Source of the DNA: [Empedobacter] haloabium
GTDB taxonomy: Bacteria > Pseudomonadota > Gammaproteobacteria > Burkholderiales > Burkholderiaceae_D
Assembly: GCA_008011715.2 (NCBI GenBank)
Contig: CP136508.1
Location: 6,138,001 to 6,202,000 of the forward strand
Direction of reading: 5' to 3'
DNA: 64,000 nucleotides
Shown: one piece after another, positions 54,675 through 64,000 of the stretch
Layout: every line of letters begins with the position of its first letter
Position numbering within the stretch: the first letter of the stretch is position 1
Made by a program: the position numbers and the translations under genes
Notes under the pieces: generated by a model
Database searches by the model: none
What the model was told of the DNA's origin: nothing
The model's input: only the letters and a program-made list of their open reading frames with translations

Positions 54675-56027
54675 TTATGCCGCCTTGGCCGCCTTGACGG
54701 CGTAGCGGTTCTGCGGCTTGTCCAGGCCCAGGTTCTCGCGCAGGGTAGTGCCTTCGTACTCGGTGCGGAACAGGCCGCGCCGCTGCAGCTCCGGAATCAC
54801 CAGGTCGACGAAGTCCTCCAGCGACTCCGGCAGCACCGGCGGCATCACATTGAAGCCGTCCGCCGCGCCGTTCTCGAACCATTGCTGCATCTCGTCGGCG
54901 ATCTTCTGCGGCGTGCCGACGACGACCCAGTGGCCGCGCGCGCCGGCCAGGTATTCGTACAGCTGGCGCACGGTGAACTTCTCACGCCGGGCCAGCTCGA
55001 TGACGACGTGGTGGCGGCTGTTGCGACCCGCTTCCGGCGTCGGGTAGTAGGGCGGTGGCGCGTCCAGGTCCCACTGCGACAGGTCCTCGCCCGGCCAGAA
55101 GCGTTCGATGGTGGCCAGGCCAACGGACGGGTGGATCAGCTTCTGCAGCTCGGCCCATTTCGCTTCCGCCTCCTCCTGCGTGCGACCGATGACAGGGGAG
55201 ATGCCGGGCAGGATCAGCAGCTGCTCGGGACGGCGGCCGTACTTCGCCAAGCGGCCCTTGACGTCGCGGTAGAACGCCTGGGCCTCCTCCAGGCTGGTCC
55301 AGGCGGTGAAGATCGCTTCGGCCGTCGCCGCGGCCAGTTCGCGGCCCGGTTCGGACGATCCGGCCTGCACGATCACCGGATGGCCCTGGGGCGAGCGCTC
55401 CAGGTTCAACGGTCCCGCCACCTTGTGGTACTTGCCGTGGTGGTTCAGGGCGTGCAGCTTGTCCGGATCGAAGTAGACGCCACTGTCCGGATCGCGCAGG
55501 AAGGCATCGTCCTCGAAGCTGTCCCACAGGCCCTTGACGACATCGAGGAACTCGTGCGCCTTCTCGTAGCGCACCTCCGGGTCGGGGTGTTTGTCGAGGC
55601 CGAAGTTGCCGTACACGCTGTCGTTCCCCGTCGTGACGACGTTCCACGCGGCGCGGCCCTTGCTGATATGGTCGAGCGAGGCGAACTTGCGCGCCAGCAG
55701 ATACGGGTCTTCGTACGTGGTGGAGGCGGTGGCGACAAAACCGATGTGTTTGGTCACGACCGCCAGCGCGGACCACAAGGTGACGGGCTCGAAGTGCGAG
55801 ATGCGGCCCTGGCGGCCGAACGACTCCTTGCTGCCCTGTTCCCATACGCCGGGGCTGTCGGCAACGAACACCTGGTCGAACTTGCCGCGCTCGGCCAGCT
55901 GCGCGACCGAAATGTAATGGTCGATATTGACGCCGGAATCGACCTGCGAACCGGGGTGGCGCCAGGCAGCGATGTGGTGGCCGGTGGCCATGATGAACGC
56001 GCCGAGACGCAGCTTGCGGTGAGCCAT
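54675..56027 (-). CDS. FMN-dependent monooxygenase of the NtaA/SnaA/DszA (LLM-class) family
   Basis: This 450-residue enzyme is a two-component flavin monooxygenase that uses reduced FMN and oxygen; relatives attack nitrilotriacetate, dibenzothiophene sulfone or sulfonates. Seen are HRKLRLGAFIMATGHHIAAW, GKFDQVFVADSPGVW, RKFASLDHISKGRAAWNVVT and the VIVQAGSSEPGRELAA segment, all family marks. The start at 56027 has a GGAG site; a longer reading from 56093 runs into palindrome R8. In this cluster it probably releases sulfur from an imported organosulfur compound, with the nitroreductase-like protein as flavin donor. Confidence 0.92.
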   Translation of the reverse strand: MAHRKLRLGAFIMATGHHIAAWRHPGSQVDSGVNIDHYISVAQLAERGKFDQVFVADSPGVWEQGSKESFGRQGRISHFEPVTLWSALAVVTKHIGFVATASTTYEDPYLLARKFASLDHISKGRAAWNVVTTGNDSVYGNFGLDKHPDPEVRYEKAHEFLDVVKGLWDSFEDDAFLRDPDSGVYFDPDKLHALNHHGKYHKVAGPLNLERSPQGHPVIVQAGSSEPGRELAAATAEAIFTAWTSLEEAQAFYRDVKGRLAKYGRRPEQLLILPGISPVIGRTQEEAEAKWAELQKLIHPSVGLATIERFWPGEDLSQWDLDAPPPYYPTPEAGRNSRHHVVIELARREKFTVRQLYEYLAGARGHWVVVGTPQKIADEMQQWFENGAADGFNVMPPVLPESLEDFVDLVIPELQRRGLFRTEYEGTTLRENLGLDKPQNRYAVKAAKAA

Positions 56028-56054
56028 GGATATCTCCGATAAAGTAATTGCAGA

Positions 56055-56162
56055 GCCCGTGTCAACATCGGGGTCAGGCACAAAAACTGACACGAACTCG
56101 GCCGATGCAATGTCGAGCTCGTGTCAACTTTCGTGCCTGACCCCAAAGTTGACACGAGCCCG
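56055..56162. repeat. 3'-end palindrome R8
   Basis: This is a large imperfect inverted repeat of about 108 bases. GGGGTCAGGCAC (56070-56081) pairs with GTGCCTGACCCC (56133-56144), and the outer GCCCGTGTCAAC at 56055-56066 pairs, with one mismatch, with GTTGACACGAGC near 56149-56160. On the minus strand it starts 8 bases after the amidohydrolase stop. The outer arms recall R1 (GAGCTCGTGTC also occurs inside). No T-tract is seen. Confidence 0.8.
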
Positions 56163-56169
56163 GCGGTGA

Positions 56170-57690
56170 TCAGCGGGCGGTGGCCGCCAGCTTGGCTTCC
56201 ACCGCCGTGCCCTTGAAGAAGTCGGGATTCGCTTCCGTGTACAGCTTGTACGGATTGGTGAAGACATAAGCCTTGAAGTCCGCTTCGCTGAGGATGCCCT
56301 GCTCGACCAGGCCGTAGGCTTCGGCCAGCGCGTCGGTCAGGTCGGGCACGTCCCAGTGGCCCACGTCGGACGAGTAGATCGCGTTGATCTTGGTGCCCAA
56401 CGGATTGGCCTTGTCGTTGAAGGCGGTGGCGATCGTGCGGTCGTCCGATTCGGACCCGAAGAAGAAGCTGTCGACCCAGCGCGCCTTGATGTCTTCTGCC
56501 TTCTCGATGCCGGCGGCGGCGAAGTCATCGAGCTCGCTGCCCTGCGGCTGGCGCGCGTCGGCCGTGTAGTGCGCCCCCAGCGTGTCACGGATCAGGTCTT
56601 CGCCGGCGATCGAGCGGCCCTTGGTCAGCTCGGCGCCATAGCGCGCGAACAGGTCGCTCAACAGCGCGCGGTCGGTGGCGGCCGGGTCGTAGTTCTTCAA
56701 GCCTTCCAGGCTGCGCTTCTCCCAGCGGTCGACCAAGTGCGTGAACACGCGCGCGCCCCAGTCGGCGCCGCCCTCCAGCAGGCCCACGCGCAGCTGCGGA
56801 AAGCGCCTCGTCACGCCGCCGAAGAACAGCGCCTTTGCGAACGCCTCGGAACCGTCGGCGAAGTGGCCGATGTGGTTGTTCATGTAATTGCTGATCGAGC
56901 TGCGCCCGGTCCAGCCCTGGCTGCCGTAATGCGTCAGCACCGGTACGCCCAGCTCCACCGCCTTGGCCCAGAACGGGTCGTAGTCGTATTCGCTGTCGAT
57001 GCCGTAGAAGTCCTGGTAGGAGATGTATTTCTGCAGCTCGGGATGCTGCTCGGCCGGGTACTTGTCGGCCAGCGCGCGGATCGGCCGGCGCACGCTGCCG
57101 GCGATATTGATGGCCTTCAGGCCCAGCGTCTTGATGGCGAATTCCAGCTCGGCGATGCCTTCCTCGGGCGTGTGCAGCGCGATGCCGGCGACAGGCGTCA
57201 GCCGGTCGCTGTACTTGCGATACAGGTCGGCGTGGTAGTGGTTGATGGCGCGCTGCAGTGCCGTGCGGTCGTCCTTGTCCCGTACCCCCAGCGGCGCCAG
57301 CACGTTGTTCGGGAACAGGATCGAATAGTCCGAGCCCTGCTCTTCCTGGCGCTCGTACAGCAGTTCCGGCAGGTGGTACGTGGCCACGTCCAATGTGTTC
57401 TTCGTCACGCGTGCCCACCACGGCGCGCGAATGGTGCGGTAATACTGGCGCTCTTCCGGCGTCTGCTCGTACCAGGTCTTGCCGTTGCCGATGCCGCCGC
57501 GGCCGATGCGCGTGGCCGAGGCCTTGCGCAGCGCGTCCACCAGCTTGACGCCGCCGTAGTTGGCGACGTAGTCCTCCAGGTCGGGCGTGTAGTCGTTGGT
57601 ATGGACATCGGTATCGATGACCGGGTAGTCGAGCCGTTGCTTGACGGCGACGGATGGGGAGGCGTTCAGGCGGTTGAGGCGATCGTTCAC
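56170..57690 (-). CDS. Amidohydrolase-family metal-dependent hydrolase
   Basis: The 506-residue protein is an amidohydrolase-2-type TIM barrel (decarboxylase/hydrolase group). DYPVIDTDVHTNDYTPDLED carries the first metal ligands, GVPVLTHYGSQGWTG and the VGLLEGGADWGARVFTHLVD segments supply others, and SSDVGHWDVPD holds the usual late histidine/aspartate. The GTG at 57690 has GGAG 6 bases upstream; TTG at 57702 is the alternative. It is driven by the strongest sigma-54 promoter in the cluster. The substrate is unknown; a link to a sulfur or sulfonate intermediate is inferred from position. Confidence 0.88.
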   Translation of the reverse strand: MNDRLNRLNASPSVAVKQRLDYPVIDTDVHTNDYTPDLEDYVANYGGVKLVDALRKASATRIGRGGIGNGKTWYEQTPEERQYYRTIRAPWWARVTKNTLDVATYHLPELLYERQEEQGSDYSILFPNNVLAPLGVRDKDDRTALQRAINHYHADLYRKYSDRLTPVAGIALHTPEEGIAELEFAIKTLGLKAINIAGSVRRPIRALADKYPAEQHPELQKYISYQDFYGIDSEYDYDPFWAKAVELGVPVLTHYGSQGWTGRSSISNYMNNHIGHFADGSEAFAKALFFGGVTRRFPQLRVGLLEGGADWGARVFTHLVDRWEKRSLEGLKNYDPAATDRALLSDLFARYGAELTKGRSIAGEDLIRDTLGAHYTADARQPQGSELDDFAAAGIEKAEDIKARWVDSFFFGSESDDRTIATAFNDKANPLGTKINAIYSSDVGHWDVPDLTDALAEAYGLVEQGILSEADFKAYVFTNPYKLYTEANPDFFKGTAVEAKLAATAR

Positions 57691-57751
57691 GTTGTTCTCC
57701 AATGAGGGTGAAGGCGGTACAGGCGGGCACCTGCGGAACCGATCACTTCAT

Positions 57752-57767
57752 TGCAGCATTCGTGCCA
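57752..57767 (-). promoter_or_regulatory. Sigma-54 promoter of the amidohydrolase gene
   Basis: On the minus strand the site reads TGGCACGAATGCTGCA, identical to the consensus TGGCACG-N4-TTGCA except for one C, and the same deviation is seen at 45751-45766. GG and GC are 10 bases apart. Transcription would start near 57741, about 50 bases before the GTG start. Confidence 0.85.
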
Positions 57768-57807
57768 TGCCAAAACCGGGCGAAAACGCCGTGGTGGCGG
57801 CAAAAAC

Positions 57808-57845
57808 TGCTGGCTGCCGCGCAGCGCCTGCTGATTTGCAGGCAG
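57808..57845. promoter_or_regulatory. Upstream activator sites for the amidohydrolase promoter
   Basis: Site B, TGCTGGCTGCCGCGCAGC at 57808-57825, matches the site at 45816-45833 in 17 of 18 bases. Next to it GCCTGC-TGATTT-GCAGGC at 57826-57843 is a perfect dyad with the CTGCTG..TTTGCAG core of site A. They lie 40-80 bases upstream of the -24 element and 19 bases after the aldo/keto reductase stop. Confidence 0.68.
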
Positions 57846-57863
57846 CTGCGCAGCAGCCACCGC

Positions 57864-58856
57864 TCAGCGGGCGGCGTCGCCGCGGCGGTACTCGGCGCTG
57901 ATGGTGTCGAAGCGCTGCTTCAGCGCCGGATCGAGCGTGAGGGAAGCGGCACGCAGCGTCTCGTGCAGCTGGCCGGGCCGGCTGGCACCGATGATGGCGG
58001 ATGTCACGACCGGATTGGCCAGCACCCAGGCAACGGCCGCCGTCGTCAGGGGAATCCGTGCCTCGGCCGCCGCGGCGGCCAGCTGCCGCACCGTGTCGAA
58101 CTCGCGCTCGTGCCAGTAGCGTTCCTGGTAGCGGTCGGCGGCACTGCCCAGGGTGAAGCGCGTGCCCTGGGCCGGACCGGCGGCCAGCGAGTGCTTGCCG
58201 GTCAACAGACCGCCGGCCAGCGGATTGTAGGGAATGACGCCCAGGCGGTCCTCGGCCGCCAGCGGCAGCAGCTCCCGTTCGATCTCGCGGAACAACAGGC
58301 TGTAACGGGGCTGCACGGACACCGGCCGCACCAGGTTGCGCGCCTCGGCGCGGCCCAGCAGGCGCGCCAGCCGGTAAGCCAGGAAGTTCGACACGCCGAC
58401 GTAGCGCGCCCGCCCCGAGCGCACGATCGTGTCGAGCGCCTCCAGCGTCTCGTCCAGCGGGGTGGCCGGGTCGTCCGAGTGGAGCTGGTACAGGTCGACG
58501 TAGTCGGTGCCCAGGCGCCGCAGCGACGCGTCGATCGCATCGAGCAAGTGCTTGCGCGAGGCGCCCTGCTGCCACGACTGCGCACCGACCTTGCCGACGG
58601 CCTTGGTGGCGACGATGACGCTGTCGCGCCGGCCTTGCAGCCAGCGGCCGACGATTTCCTCCGTGCGGCCCACGGTCGACGTATCGCCACCGAGCGGATA
58701 CACGTCGGCCGTGTCGAGGAAGGTGACGCCCGCGTCGAAGGCGTGGTCGAGGATGGCGCGCGACGTGGCTTCGTCGGCCTGCAGGCCGAACGTCATCGTG
58801 CCCAGGCACAGGCGCGACACGGTCAGGCCCGTGCCGCCCAGTCGGGTGGTTAGCAT
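57864..58856 (-). CDS. Aldo/keto reductase
   Basis: The 330-residue NADPH-dependent enzyme has the aldo/keto reductase barrel with catalytic Asp and Tyr in [13 protein letters not shown], Lys in [12 protein letters not shown], His in [11 protein letters not shown], and the C-terminal cofactor segment [17 protein letters not shown]. The closest look-alikes are general stress-type reductases that act on aldehydes. It lies 21 bases after the SfnR-like regulator and probably shares its transcript. In this cluster it may reduce the aldehyde left after a monooxygenase removes sulfite. Confidence 0.92.
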   Translation of the reverse strand: MLTTRLGGTGLTVSRLCLGTMTFGLQADEATSRAILDHAFDAGVTFLDTADVYPLGGDTSTVGRTEEIVGRWLQGRRDSVIVATKAVGKVGAQSWQQGASRKHLLDAIDASLRRLGTDYVDLYQLHSDDPATPLDETLEALDTIVRSGRARYVGVSNFLAYRLARLLGRAEARNLVRPVSVQPRYSLLFREIERELLPLAAEDRLGVIPYNPLAGGLLTGKHSLAAGPAQGTRFTLGSAADRYQERYWHEREFDTVRQLAAAAAEARIPLTTAAVAWVLANPVVTSAIIGASRPGQLHETLRAASLTLDPALKQRFDTISAEYRRGDAAR

Positions 58857-58877
58857 GGTGAATCCTTTCAGAGAGGG

Positions 58878-60005
<1,128 letters not shown>

Positions 60006-60043
60006 GCTACCTCGCACTGAGTGGTTGACGGTGGAATCGGCCT

Positions 60044-60259
60044 TTACAGCTTGGCGATCGACACCTCGGTCGCCTTGACCAGGGCGACGACTTCGACACC
60101 GGGCGCGAGGCCCAGGTCCCGCACCGAACGGCTGGTGATCACGGACGTGACGATGCCGGCCGGCGTCTCGATGTCGACTTCCGAGACGACCGGACCGTCG
60201 ATGATTTCCTTGACCTTGCCGCGGAACTGGTTGCGTACGTTGATGGCCTTGATGCTCAT
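60044..60259 (-). CDS. Molbindin-like TOBE-domain protein (SsuF-like)
   Basis: This 71-residue protein is a single TOBE/Mop domain (MSIKAINVRNQFRGKVKEII, PAGIVTSVITSRSVRDLGLA, EVVALVKATEVSIAKL) like the molbindins, which bind molybdate or other oxyanions as multimers. A similar protein, SsuF, is encoded in the Pseudomonas putida sulfonate operon, so its presence here fits the organosulfur context. It starts at 60259 with an AGGAG site and is 38 bases before sfnR, so it heads that operon. Its role in sulfur scavenging is not established. Confidence 0.9.
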   Translation of the reverse strand: MSIKAINVRNQFRGKVKEIIDGPVVSEVDIETPAGIVTSVITSRSVRDLGLAPGVEVVALVKATEVSIAKL

Positions 60260-60652
60260 GGTAACTCCTGGGTGGTAGGGTTGGCTGGGACGGAACCGCG
60301 GGCGACAACGCTCCCCGCCATCGCGCGGACGGCACTGCCGCATGGCGGCACGAACAAGGCAGGGGAAGACGGTTGGGCAGTGGCGCGCTTGTGGCGCGCC
60401 GTGCGGGATCACATGGCTGCCCGACAGTGGCGGCAGCGCTGCATTCGCATGGGTGGAGTGGCTTGGTACGACATCATCTTGTGTCCCCTTGGCGATTCCG
60501 GTTGTGACAATTCACCAGCCAAGAGTAAAGAGTGCCTTGCAAAATAAGAACTAATCGTTTTGCCGATGTTTATATGATTATTGAATAAGACTGGGCCGCC
60601 AGAATGGCAAGCACGGCGGCGCGGCCGGCCGCCGTGTGGTCAGCGCACTACG
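60260..60652. other. Intergenic region between the tad locus and the molbindin gene
   Basis: No credible gene was found in these 393 bases. The right part, about 60538-60595, is unusually AT-rich for this genome (TTTATATGATTATTGAATAA) and probably holds the sigma-70 promoter of the molbindin-sfnR-AKR transcript; no match to TGGCAC-N5-TTGCA was found. CACGGCGGC (60612-60620) and GCCGCCGTG (60628-60636) form a stem just after the tadC stop that may end the tad transcript, though a T-tract is missing. Confidence 0.5.
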
Positions 60653-61585
60653 TTATTGACCGCTTGCCAACGGCTTCAGCGCCGCCGTGATCGTCAGCAC
60701 GGCCGGACCAAGCAGTACGACCAGCAGGGCCGGGAAGATGAAGAAGATCAGCGGGAACAGCAGCTTCGTTGCGATCTTGGCGGCTTGCTCCTCCACGATC
60801 TGGCGGCGCCGGGTGCGCAGCTGCTCCGATTGCACCCGCAGCGCCACGCCGATGCTGGTGCCGAAACGATCGGCCTGGATCAGCATTTTCACCAGCGCGT
60901 CGACGTCTTCCACGCCGGTGCGCAGTGCCAGGTTGCGCAGCGCCTTGTCCTTGGCGCTGCCGGCCCGCAGCTCGAGCGTGACCAGCTGCAGTTCCTCGGC
61001 CAGCACCGGGCTTTTCAGGCCGATTTCCGCGCCCACCCGGGCCAACGCGGCGTCCATCGCCAGGCCGGCCTCCACGCACACCGTCATCAGGTCCAGCGCA
61101 TCGGGGAAGCTTTCGAAGATCTCGCGCTGGCGCAGGGCGACGCGGCGCTTCAGCAGGAAGTCCGGCAGGTAGTAGCCGCAGGCCGCCGCCAGCACCAGCC
61201 ACAGGATCGTCATGCTGGCCGGGCGCGACGGGTCCTGGCGCAGCACGACGTACAACAGCAGCGGCAGGCCGACCGTCAGGGCCGTTTTCCCGGCATGGAA
61301 CAGGCCAGGCGTGGAGGGCGCGCGCCAGCCGGCATTGATGAAGCGCAGCCGCACGGGCGAGCTTTCCCACCCTTCGGCCGGCACCGACAGCTTGGCCAAC
61401 GGCTCGGCCCATTGCGCCAGGCGCGCCAGCCAGCTGCCATGACTGGGCTTGCGCGCCTCGCGCTCGTCCAATGCGGTCAGGCGGCCCTTGACGGGGTCGC
61501 GCGTCAACAGCAGCAGCGCCAGCGCGGCGATACCGAAGATCACGATGAACAGGGCCGCCAGGATCAACAGCTGGGAAATGGTCAT
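60653..61585 (-). CDS. tadC: Tad pilus assembly inner-membrane protein TadC (type II secretion F domain)
   Basis: TadC is one of the paired inner-membrane platform proteins of the tight-adherence pilus. The 310-residue protein has an N-terminal helix (LLILAALFIVIFGIAALALL), a central helix pair and the GspF domain (FPDALDLMTVCVEAGLAMDA, LIQADRFGTSIGVALRVQSE) with a final helix (LLFPLIFFIFPALLVVLLGP). Of three near-by starts, ATG at 61585 is 8 bases from the AAGGAG site and is preferred over 61591 and GTG 61594. It follows tadB by 12 bases. Confidence 0.92.
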   Translation of the reverse strand: MTISQLLILAALFIVIFGIAALALLLLTRDPVKGRLTALDEREARKPSHGSWLARLAQWAEPLAKLSVPAEGWESSPVRLRFINAGWRAPSTPGLFHAGKTALTVGLPLLLYVVLRQDPSRPASMTILWLVLAAACGYYLPDFLLKRRVALRQREIFESFPDALDLMTVCVEAGLAMDAALARVGAEIGLKSPVLAEELQLVTLELRAGSAKDKALRNLALRTGVEDVDALVKMLIQADRFGTSIGVALRVQSEQLRTRRRQIVEEQAAKIATKLLFPLIFFIFPALLVVLLGPAVLTITAALKPLASGQ

Positions 61586-61597
61586 GGTCATCACTCC

Positions 61598-62572
61598 TTA
61601 TACGCGCAGGCGCACCAGCTTGCGGATGACCAGCACGCCCAGCACCATCATCGTGGCCGCGCCGCCCAGCAGCTTGCGGCCGGCGGGATCGGTCAACAGC
61701 ACGCCCATCGTCTCCGGGCTGGCCAGGTACATCATGGCGCCGGCGCCGAACGGCAGCAGGCACAATACCCATGCCGACATGCGGCCCTCGGCCGACAGCA
61801 CGCGCACCTGGCCCAAGAGCTTATGCCGGTCGCGCACGATCGCGCTGATCGATGCCAGCAGCTCCGTCAGGTTGCCGCCCGTCTCGCGCTGGATCAGCAC
61901 CGCGACGACGAAGTACTGCAGGTCCATGCTGGGCACGCGCTGCGCCAGGTTGTTCAGCGCGTCCCCCATCGCCACACCGAAATTGACCTCGTCGAACGCC
62001 GCCTTGAATTCCTCGCCCAGCGGTGCGTCGATCTCGTCGCCCACCAGCTTCAACGCGGTGGGAAAGGCGTGGCCGGCGCGCATGGCGCGACTCATCATGT
62101 CCAGCGCTTCCGGCAGCTGGCGCTCGAACCTGGCCAGGCGCGCCGTCTTGGCGCGCGCCAGGTGCAGCAGCGGCAAGCCGCCGGCTGCGATCCCGGCCAG
62201 CAGCAGCATCAGGCCGGGCAGGTCCAGCCAGGCCCCCAGCAACAGTCCAAGCACGAACAGGCCGGCACAGATGCCCAGCAGGCGCGCCAGCATATAGCCG
62301 GCGCCGGCCTGCAGCAGCATGCGGTCAAGCTTGCGCGTGCCGGGCAGGCGGCGCAGCAGCACGTCGATATCGGGGTTGGCGCTGAGGCGGCGCTCCTTGA
62401 CGATGGTGACGTCCGACGCCTTGGCCTCGCCGCCGATGACGCCACGCAGCCGGCGCGCCACCCGCTCCGCTTCCGGGCTGCGGTGCGTGCTCCAGCCGAC
62501 GTAGATGCCCCATACCAGCAGCATGACGGCGGCGAAGATCAGCAGGATAAACAGCAGGAACGTCGTGTCCAT
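61598..62572 (-). CDS. tadB: Tad pilus assembly inner-membrane protein TadB (type II secretion F domain)
   Basis: TadB is the partner platform protein of TadC. The 324-residue protein has an N-terminal helix (LLFILLIFAAVMLLVWGIYV), further helices near 105-150, and the GspF domain (LPEALDMMSRAMRAGHAFPT, LQYFVVAVLIQRETGGNLTE). The start at 62572 has a GAGG site; the longer reading from 62641 overlaps tadA. It follows the tadA stop by 7 bases, so the genes form one operon. Confidence 0.93.
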   Translation of the reverse strand: MDTTFLLFILLIFAAVMLLVWGIYVGWSTHRSPEAERVARRLRGVIGGEAKASDVTIVKERRLSANPDIDVLLRRLPGTRKLDRMLLQAGAGYMLARLLGICAGLFVLGLLLGAWLDLPGLMLLLAGIAAGGLPLLHLARAKTARLARFERQLPEALDMMSRAMRAGHAFPTALKLVGDEIDAPLGEEFKAAFDEVNFGVAMGDALNNLAQRVPSMDLQYFVVAVLIQRETGGNLTELLASISAIVRDRHKLLGQVRVLSAEGRMSAWVLCLLPFGAGAMMYLASPETMGVLLTDPAGRKLLGGAATMMVLGVLVIRKLVRLRV

Positions 62573-62579
62573 CGCTGCC

Positions 62580-63923
62580 TCAACGGGGCTCGAAGATCTG
62601 CGCCGGCAAGTTGATGCCGAAGGTGCGCAGGCGCTCGGCAAACTTCGGCCGCACGCCGCTGGCGCTGAAGTGGCCCAGCACCGTGCCGTCGTCGGCTACG
62701 CCGGTCTGCTTGTAGGCGAAGATTTCCTGCATCGTGATGACCTCGCCCTCCATGCCCGTCACTTCCGAAATCGACAGCACCTTGCGCTTGCCGTCCGTCA
62801 GGCGCGAGACCTGTACGACGACGCCGACGGCGGAGCTGATCTGCTGGCGGATCGCGCGCGCCGGCAAGGTGGCGGCGGCCATCGTGACCATGTTCTCCAG
62901 GCGCGTCAGCGCGTCGCGCGGCGTGTTGGCGTGGATCGTCGCCATCGAGCCCTCGTGGCCCGTGTTCATCGCACCCAGCATGTCCATCGCCTCGGCGCCG
63001 CGCACCTCGCCCAGGATGATGCGGTCGGGCCGCATCCGCAGCGCGTTGCGCACCAGCGCGCGCTGCGTCACCTCGCCCTTGCCTTCGATGTTTTCCGGCC
63101 GGGTCTCCAGGCGCACCACGTGCGGCTGCTGCAGCTGCAGCTCGGCCGCGTCTTCCACCGTGACGATCCGCTCGCTCTGGTTGATGAAGCCGGAGATCAC
63201 GTTCAGCATCGTCGTCTTGCCGCTGCCGGTGCCGCCGGAGATCAGGATGTTGACCTTGGCCTTGCCCAGGCCCTGCAGCACCTCGGCCATGTCCGCCGTC
63301 ACGCTGCCATACGAAACCAGGTCGGCCAGGCGCAGCGGATCGGCCGAAAAGCGCCGGATCGACATCACCGGGCCGTCGATCGCCAGCGGCGGGATGATCG
63401 CGTTGACGCGCGAGCCGTCCGGCAGGCGCGCATCGACCATCGGGCTCGATTCGTCGATGCGGCGGCCCACGCGCGAGACGATCTTGTCGATGATCTTCAT
63501 CAGGTGGGCGTCGTCGGTAAACGTCACGTCGGTCAGTTCCAGCTTGCCGCGCCGCTCGACGTAGACCTGCTTGTGCGTGTTGACGAGGATGTCGGAAACG
63601 GTCGGGTCTTCCAGCAGCGGCTCCAGGGGTCCGAAGCCCAGCATCTCGTTCTGGATGTCGCGCGTCAGCGTCTTGCGCTCGGCGTCGTTGATGACGACCA
63701 TCTCTTCTTCCAGCAGCCGCTCGACCAGGAGGCGCAGCTCCTGGCGGATCTGGTCCGGCGTCAGGCGCTGCATGCTCTCCAGGTCGACGCGGTCCAGCAG
63801 CGCCTCGTGGATGCGGCTTTTGAGCTGGTGATAGGCGCGGTTGTCGATCGGGCCGCGCTGGGCGGTCGGGCGCGGCGTGCCGCTGGACAGGCGCTCGCGC
63901 AGGGAAGCAGATGGCATGTTCAT
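62580..63923 (-). CDS. tadA: Tad pilus ATPase TadA (CpaF)
   Basis: TadA/CpaF is the cytosolic secretion ATPase that powers assembly and retraction of the Flp pilus. The 447-residue protein has the N-terminal all-alpha part ([20 protein letters not shown]), [20 protein letters not shown], Walker [10 protein letters not shown] near residue 232, Walker B region [16 protein letters not shown] and the [20 protein letters not shown]is-box. The length and motifs fit CpaF closely. It lies 16 bases after the partial gene on the right edge. Confidence 0.95.
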   Translation of the reverse strand: MNMPSASLRERLSSGTPRPTAQRGPIDNRAYHQLKSRIHEALLDRVDLESMQRLTPDQIRQELRLLVERLLEEEMVVINDAERKTLTRDIQNEMLGFGPLEPLLEDPTVSDILVNTHKQVYVERRGKLELTDVTFTDDAHLMKIIDKIVSRVGRRIDESSPMVDARLPDGSRVNAIIPPLAIDGPVMSIRRFSADPLRLADLVSYGSVTADMAEVLQGLGKAKVNILISGGTGSGKTTMLNVISGFINQSERIVTVEDAAELQLQQPHVVRLETRPENIEGKGEVTQRALVRNALRMRPDRIILGEVRGAEAMDMLGAMNTGHEGSMATIHANTPRDALTRLENMVTMAAATLPARAIRQQISSAVGVVVQVSRLTDGKRKVLSISEVTGMEGEVITMQEIFAYKQTGVADDGTVLGHFSASGVRPKFAERLRTFGINLPAQIFEPR

Positions 63924-63939
63924 CGTGGGTCTCGTTCGG

Positions 63940-64000
63940 TCAGGCGGCGCGGCGCTTGAACAGGCGGGTCATCAGGCTGGCCGCTTCCTGCGGCGCCGCT
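63940..64000 (-). CDS. C-terminal end of a tad-locus protein, probably TadZ/CpaE (partial)
   Basis: Only about 19 codons lie in the window, reading [19 protein letters not shown] and ending with TGA at 63940-63942. A basic LFKR tail is common at the end of TadZ/CpaE, the ATPase-like pole-targeting protein normally encoded just before tadA. The stop is 16 bases before the tadA start, so it belongs to the same operon. The identity rests on position and a short tail only. Confidence 0.45.
   Translation of the reverse strand, partial: AAPQEAASLMTRLFKRRAA

Noticed and set aside
56048..56064. Possible sigma-54 promoter before the monooxygenase gene (TGACACGggctcTGCAA on the minus strand)
   Set aside because: The near-invariant GG of the -24 element is GA here, and the site overlaps palindrome R8. 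It may still matter but was not listed as a promoter.
60272..60547. Open frames in the gap between tadC and the molbindin gene
   Set aside because: They have no ribosome sites, odd composition and no recognisable domain, and one overlaps the likely promoter region of the molbindin operon.

Overview
The window looks like a chromosomal segment of a GC-rich betaproteobacterium of the Oxalobacteraceae, close to Massilia, Duganella or Pseudoduganella. The basis is protein character, gene order (aer-hemN-ccoI next to ccoNOQP-ccoG-ccoH and fnr) and a set of intergenic palindromes. The genus is an inference, because no rRNA or tRNA gene lies in the window. No insertion sequence, phage gene or CRISPR array was seen.

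Region 1 (1-14.9 kb) is a microaerobic respiration block. After a LysE exporter, a DUF808 protein and a decayed YiaA/YiaB gene comes an operon of an Aer-like energy-taxis receptor, hemN, a TauE/SafE-like membrane protein, the copper ATPase ccoI and ccoS. A second operon, ccoNOQP-ccoG-ccoH, encodes the cbb3 oxidase. Each operon starts with a perfect FNR box and a -10 element at exact class II spacing. The likely regulator, a four-cysteine Fnr, lies convergently at the end. ccoI carries a one-base frameshift that removes its last two membrane helices.

Region 2 (15-33 kb) holds mixed housekeeping and accessory genes: a BarA-like hybrid kinase, an SDR-DoxX fusion with a DUF2269 partner, LysR regulators beside MFS and EamA transporters, a cupin, a NarL-type regulator and a large beta-propeller histidine kinase, an alpha/beta hydrolase, YceI, an isochorismatase-like hydrolase and a GlxA-type regulator.

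Region 3 (34-44 kb) is a glycan-uptake locus: a TonB-dependent receptor followed by two flavin-dependent halogenase-like proteins, a SapC protein and a cupin/JmjC protein, with a GH16 beta-glucanase and a divergent LacI regulator. Two near-identical 16-bp palindromes before the receptor and GH16 genes are probable LacI operators.

Region 4 (44.6-60.3 kb) is an organosulfur scavenging cluster on the minus strand: two sulfonate-type binding proteins, four permeases but one ATPase, a porin, a flavin monooxygenase, an amidohydrolase, an aldo/keto reductase, a nitroreductase, an MFS protein, an SfnR-like sigma-54 activator and a molbindin. Three sigma-54 promoters, each with upstream palindromes of related sequence, define a probable SfnR regulon. 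Region 5 (60.6-64 kb) is the end of a tad pilus operon (tadZ end, tadA, tadB, tadC).

Eight palindromes built on a GGGTCAG/GGGACAG core lie 2-21 nt after stop codons across the window and form a family of 3'-end elements.
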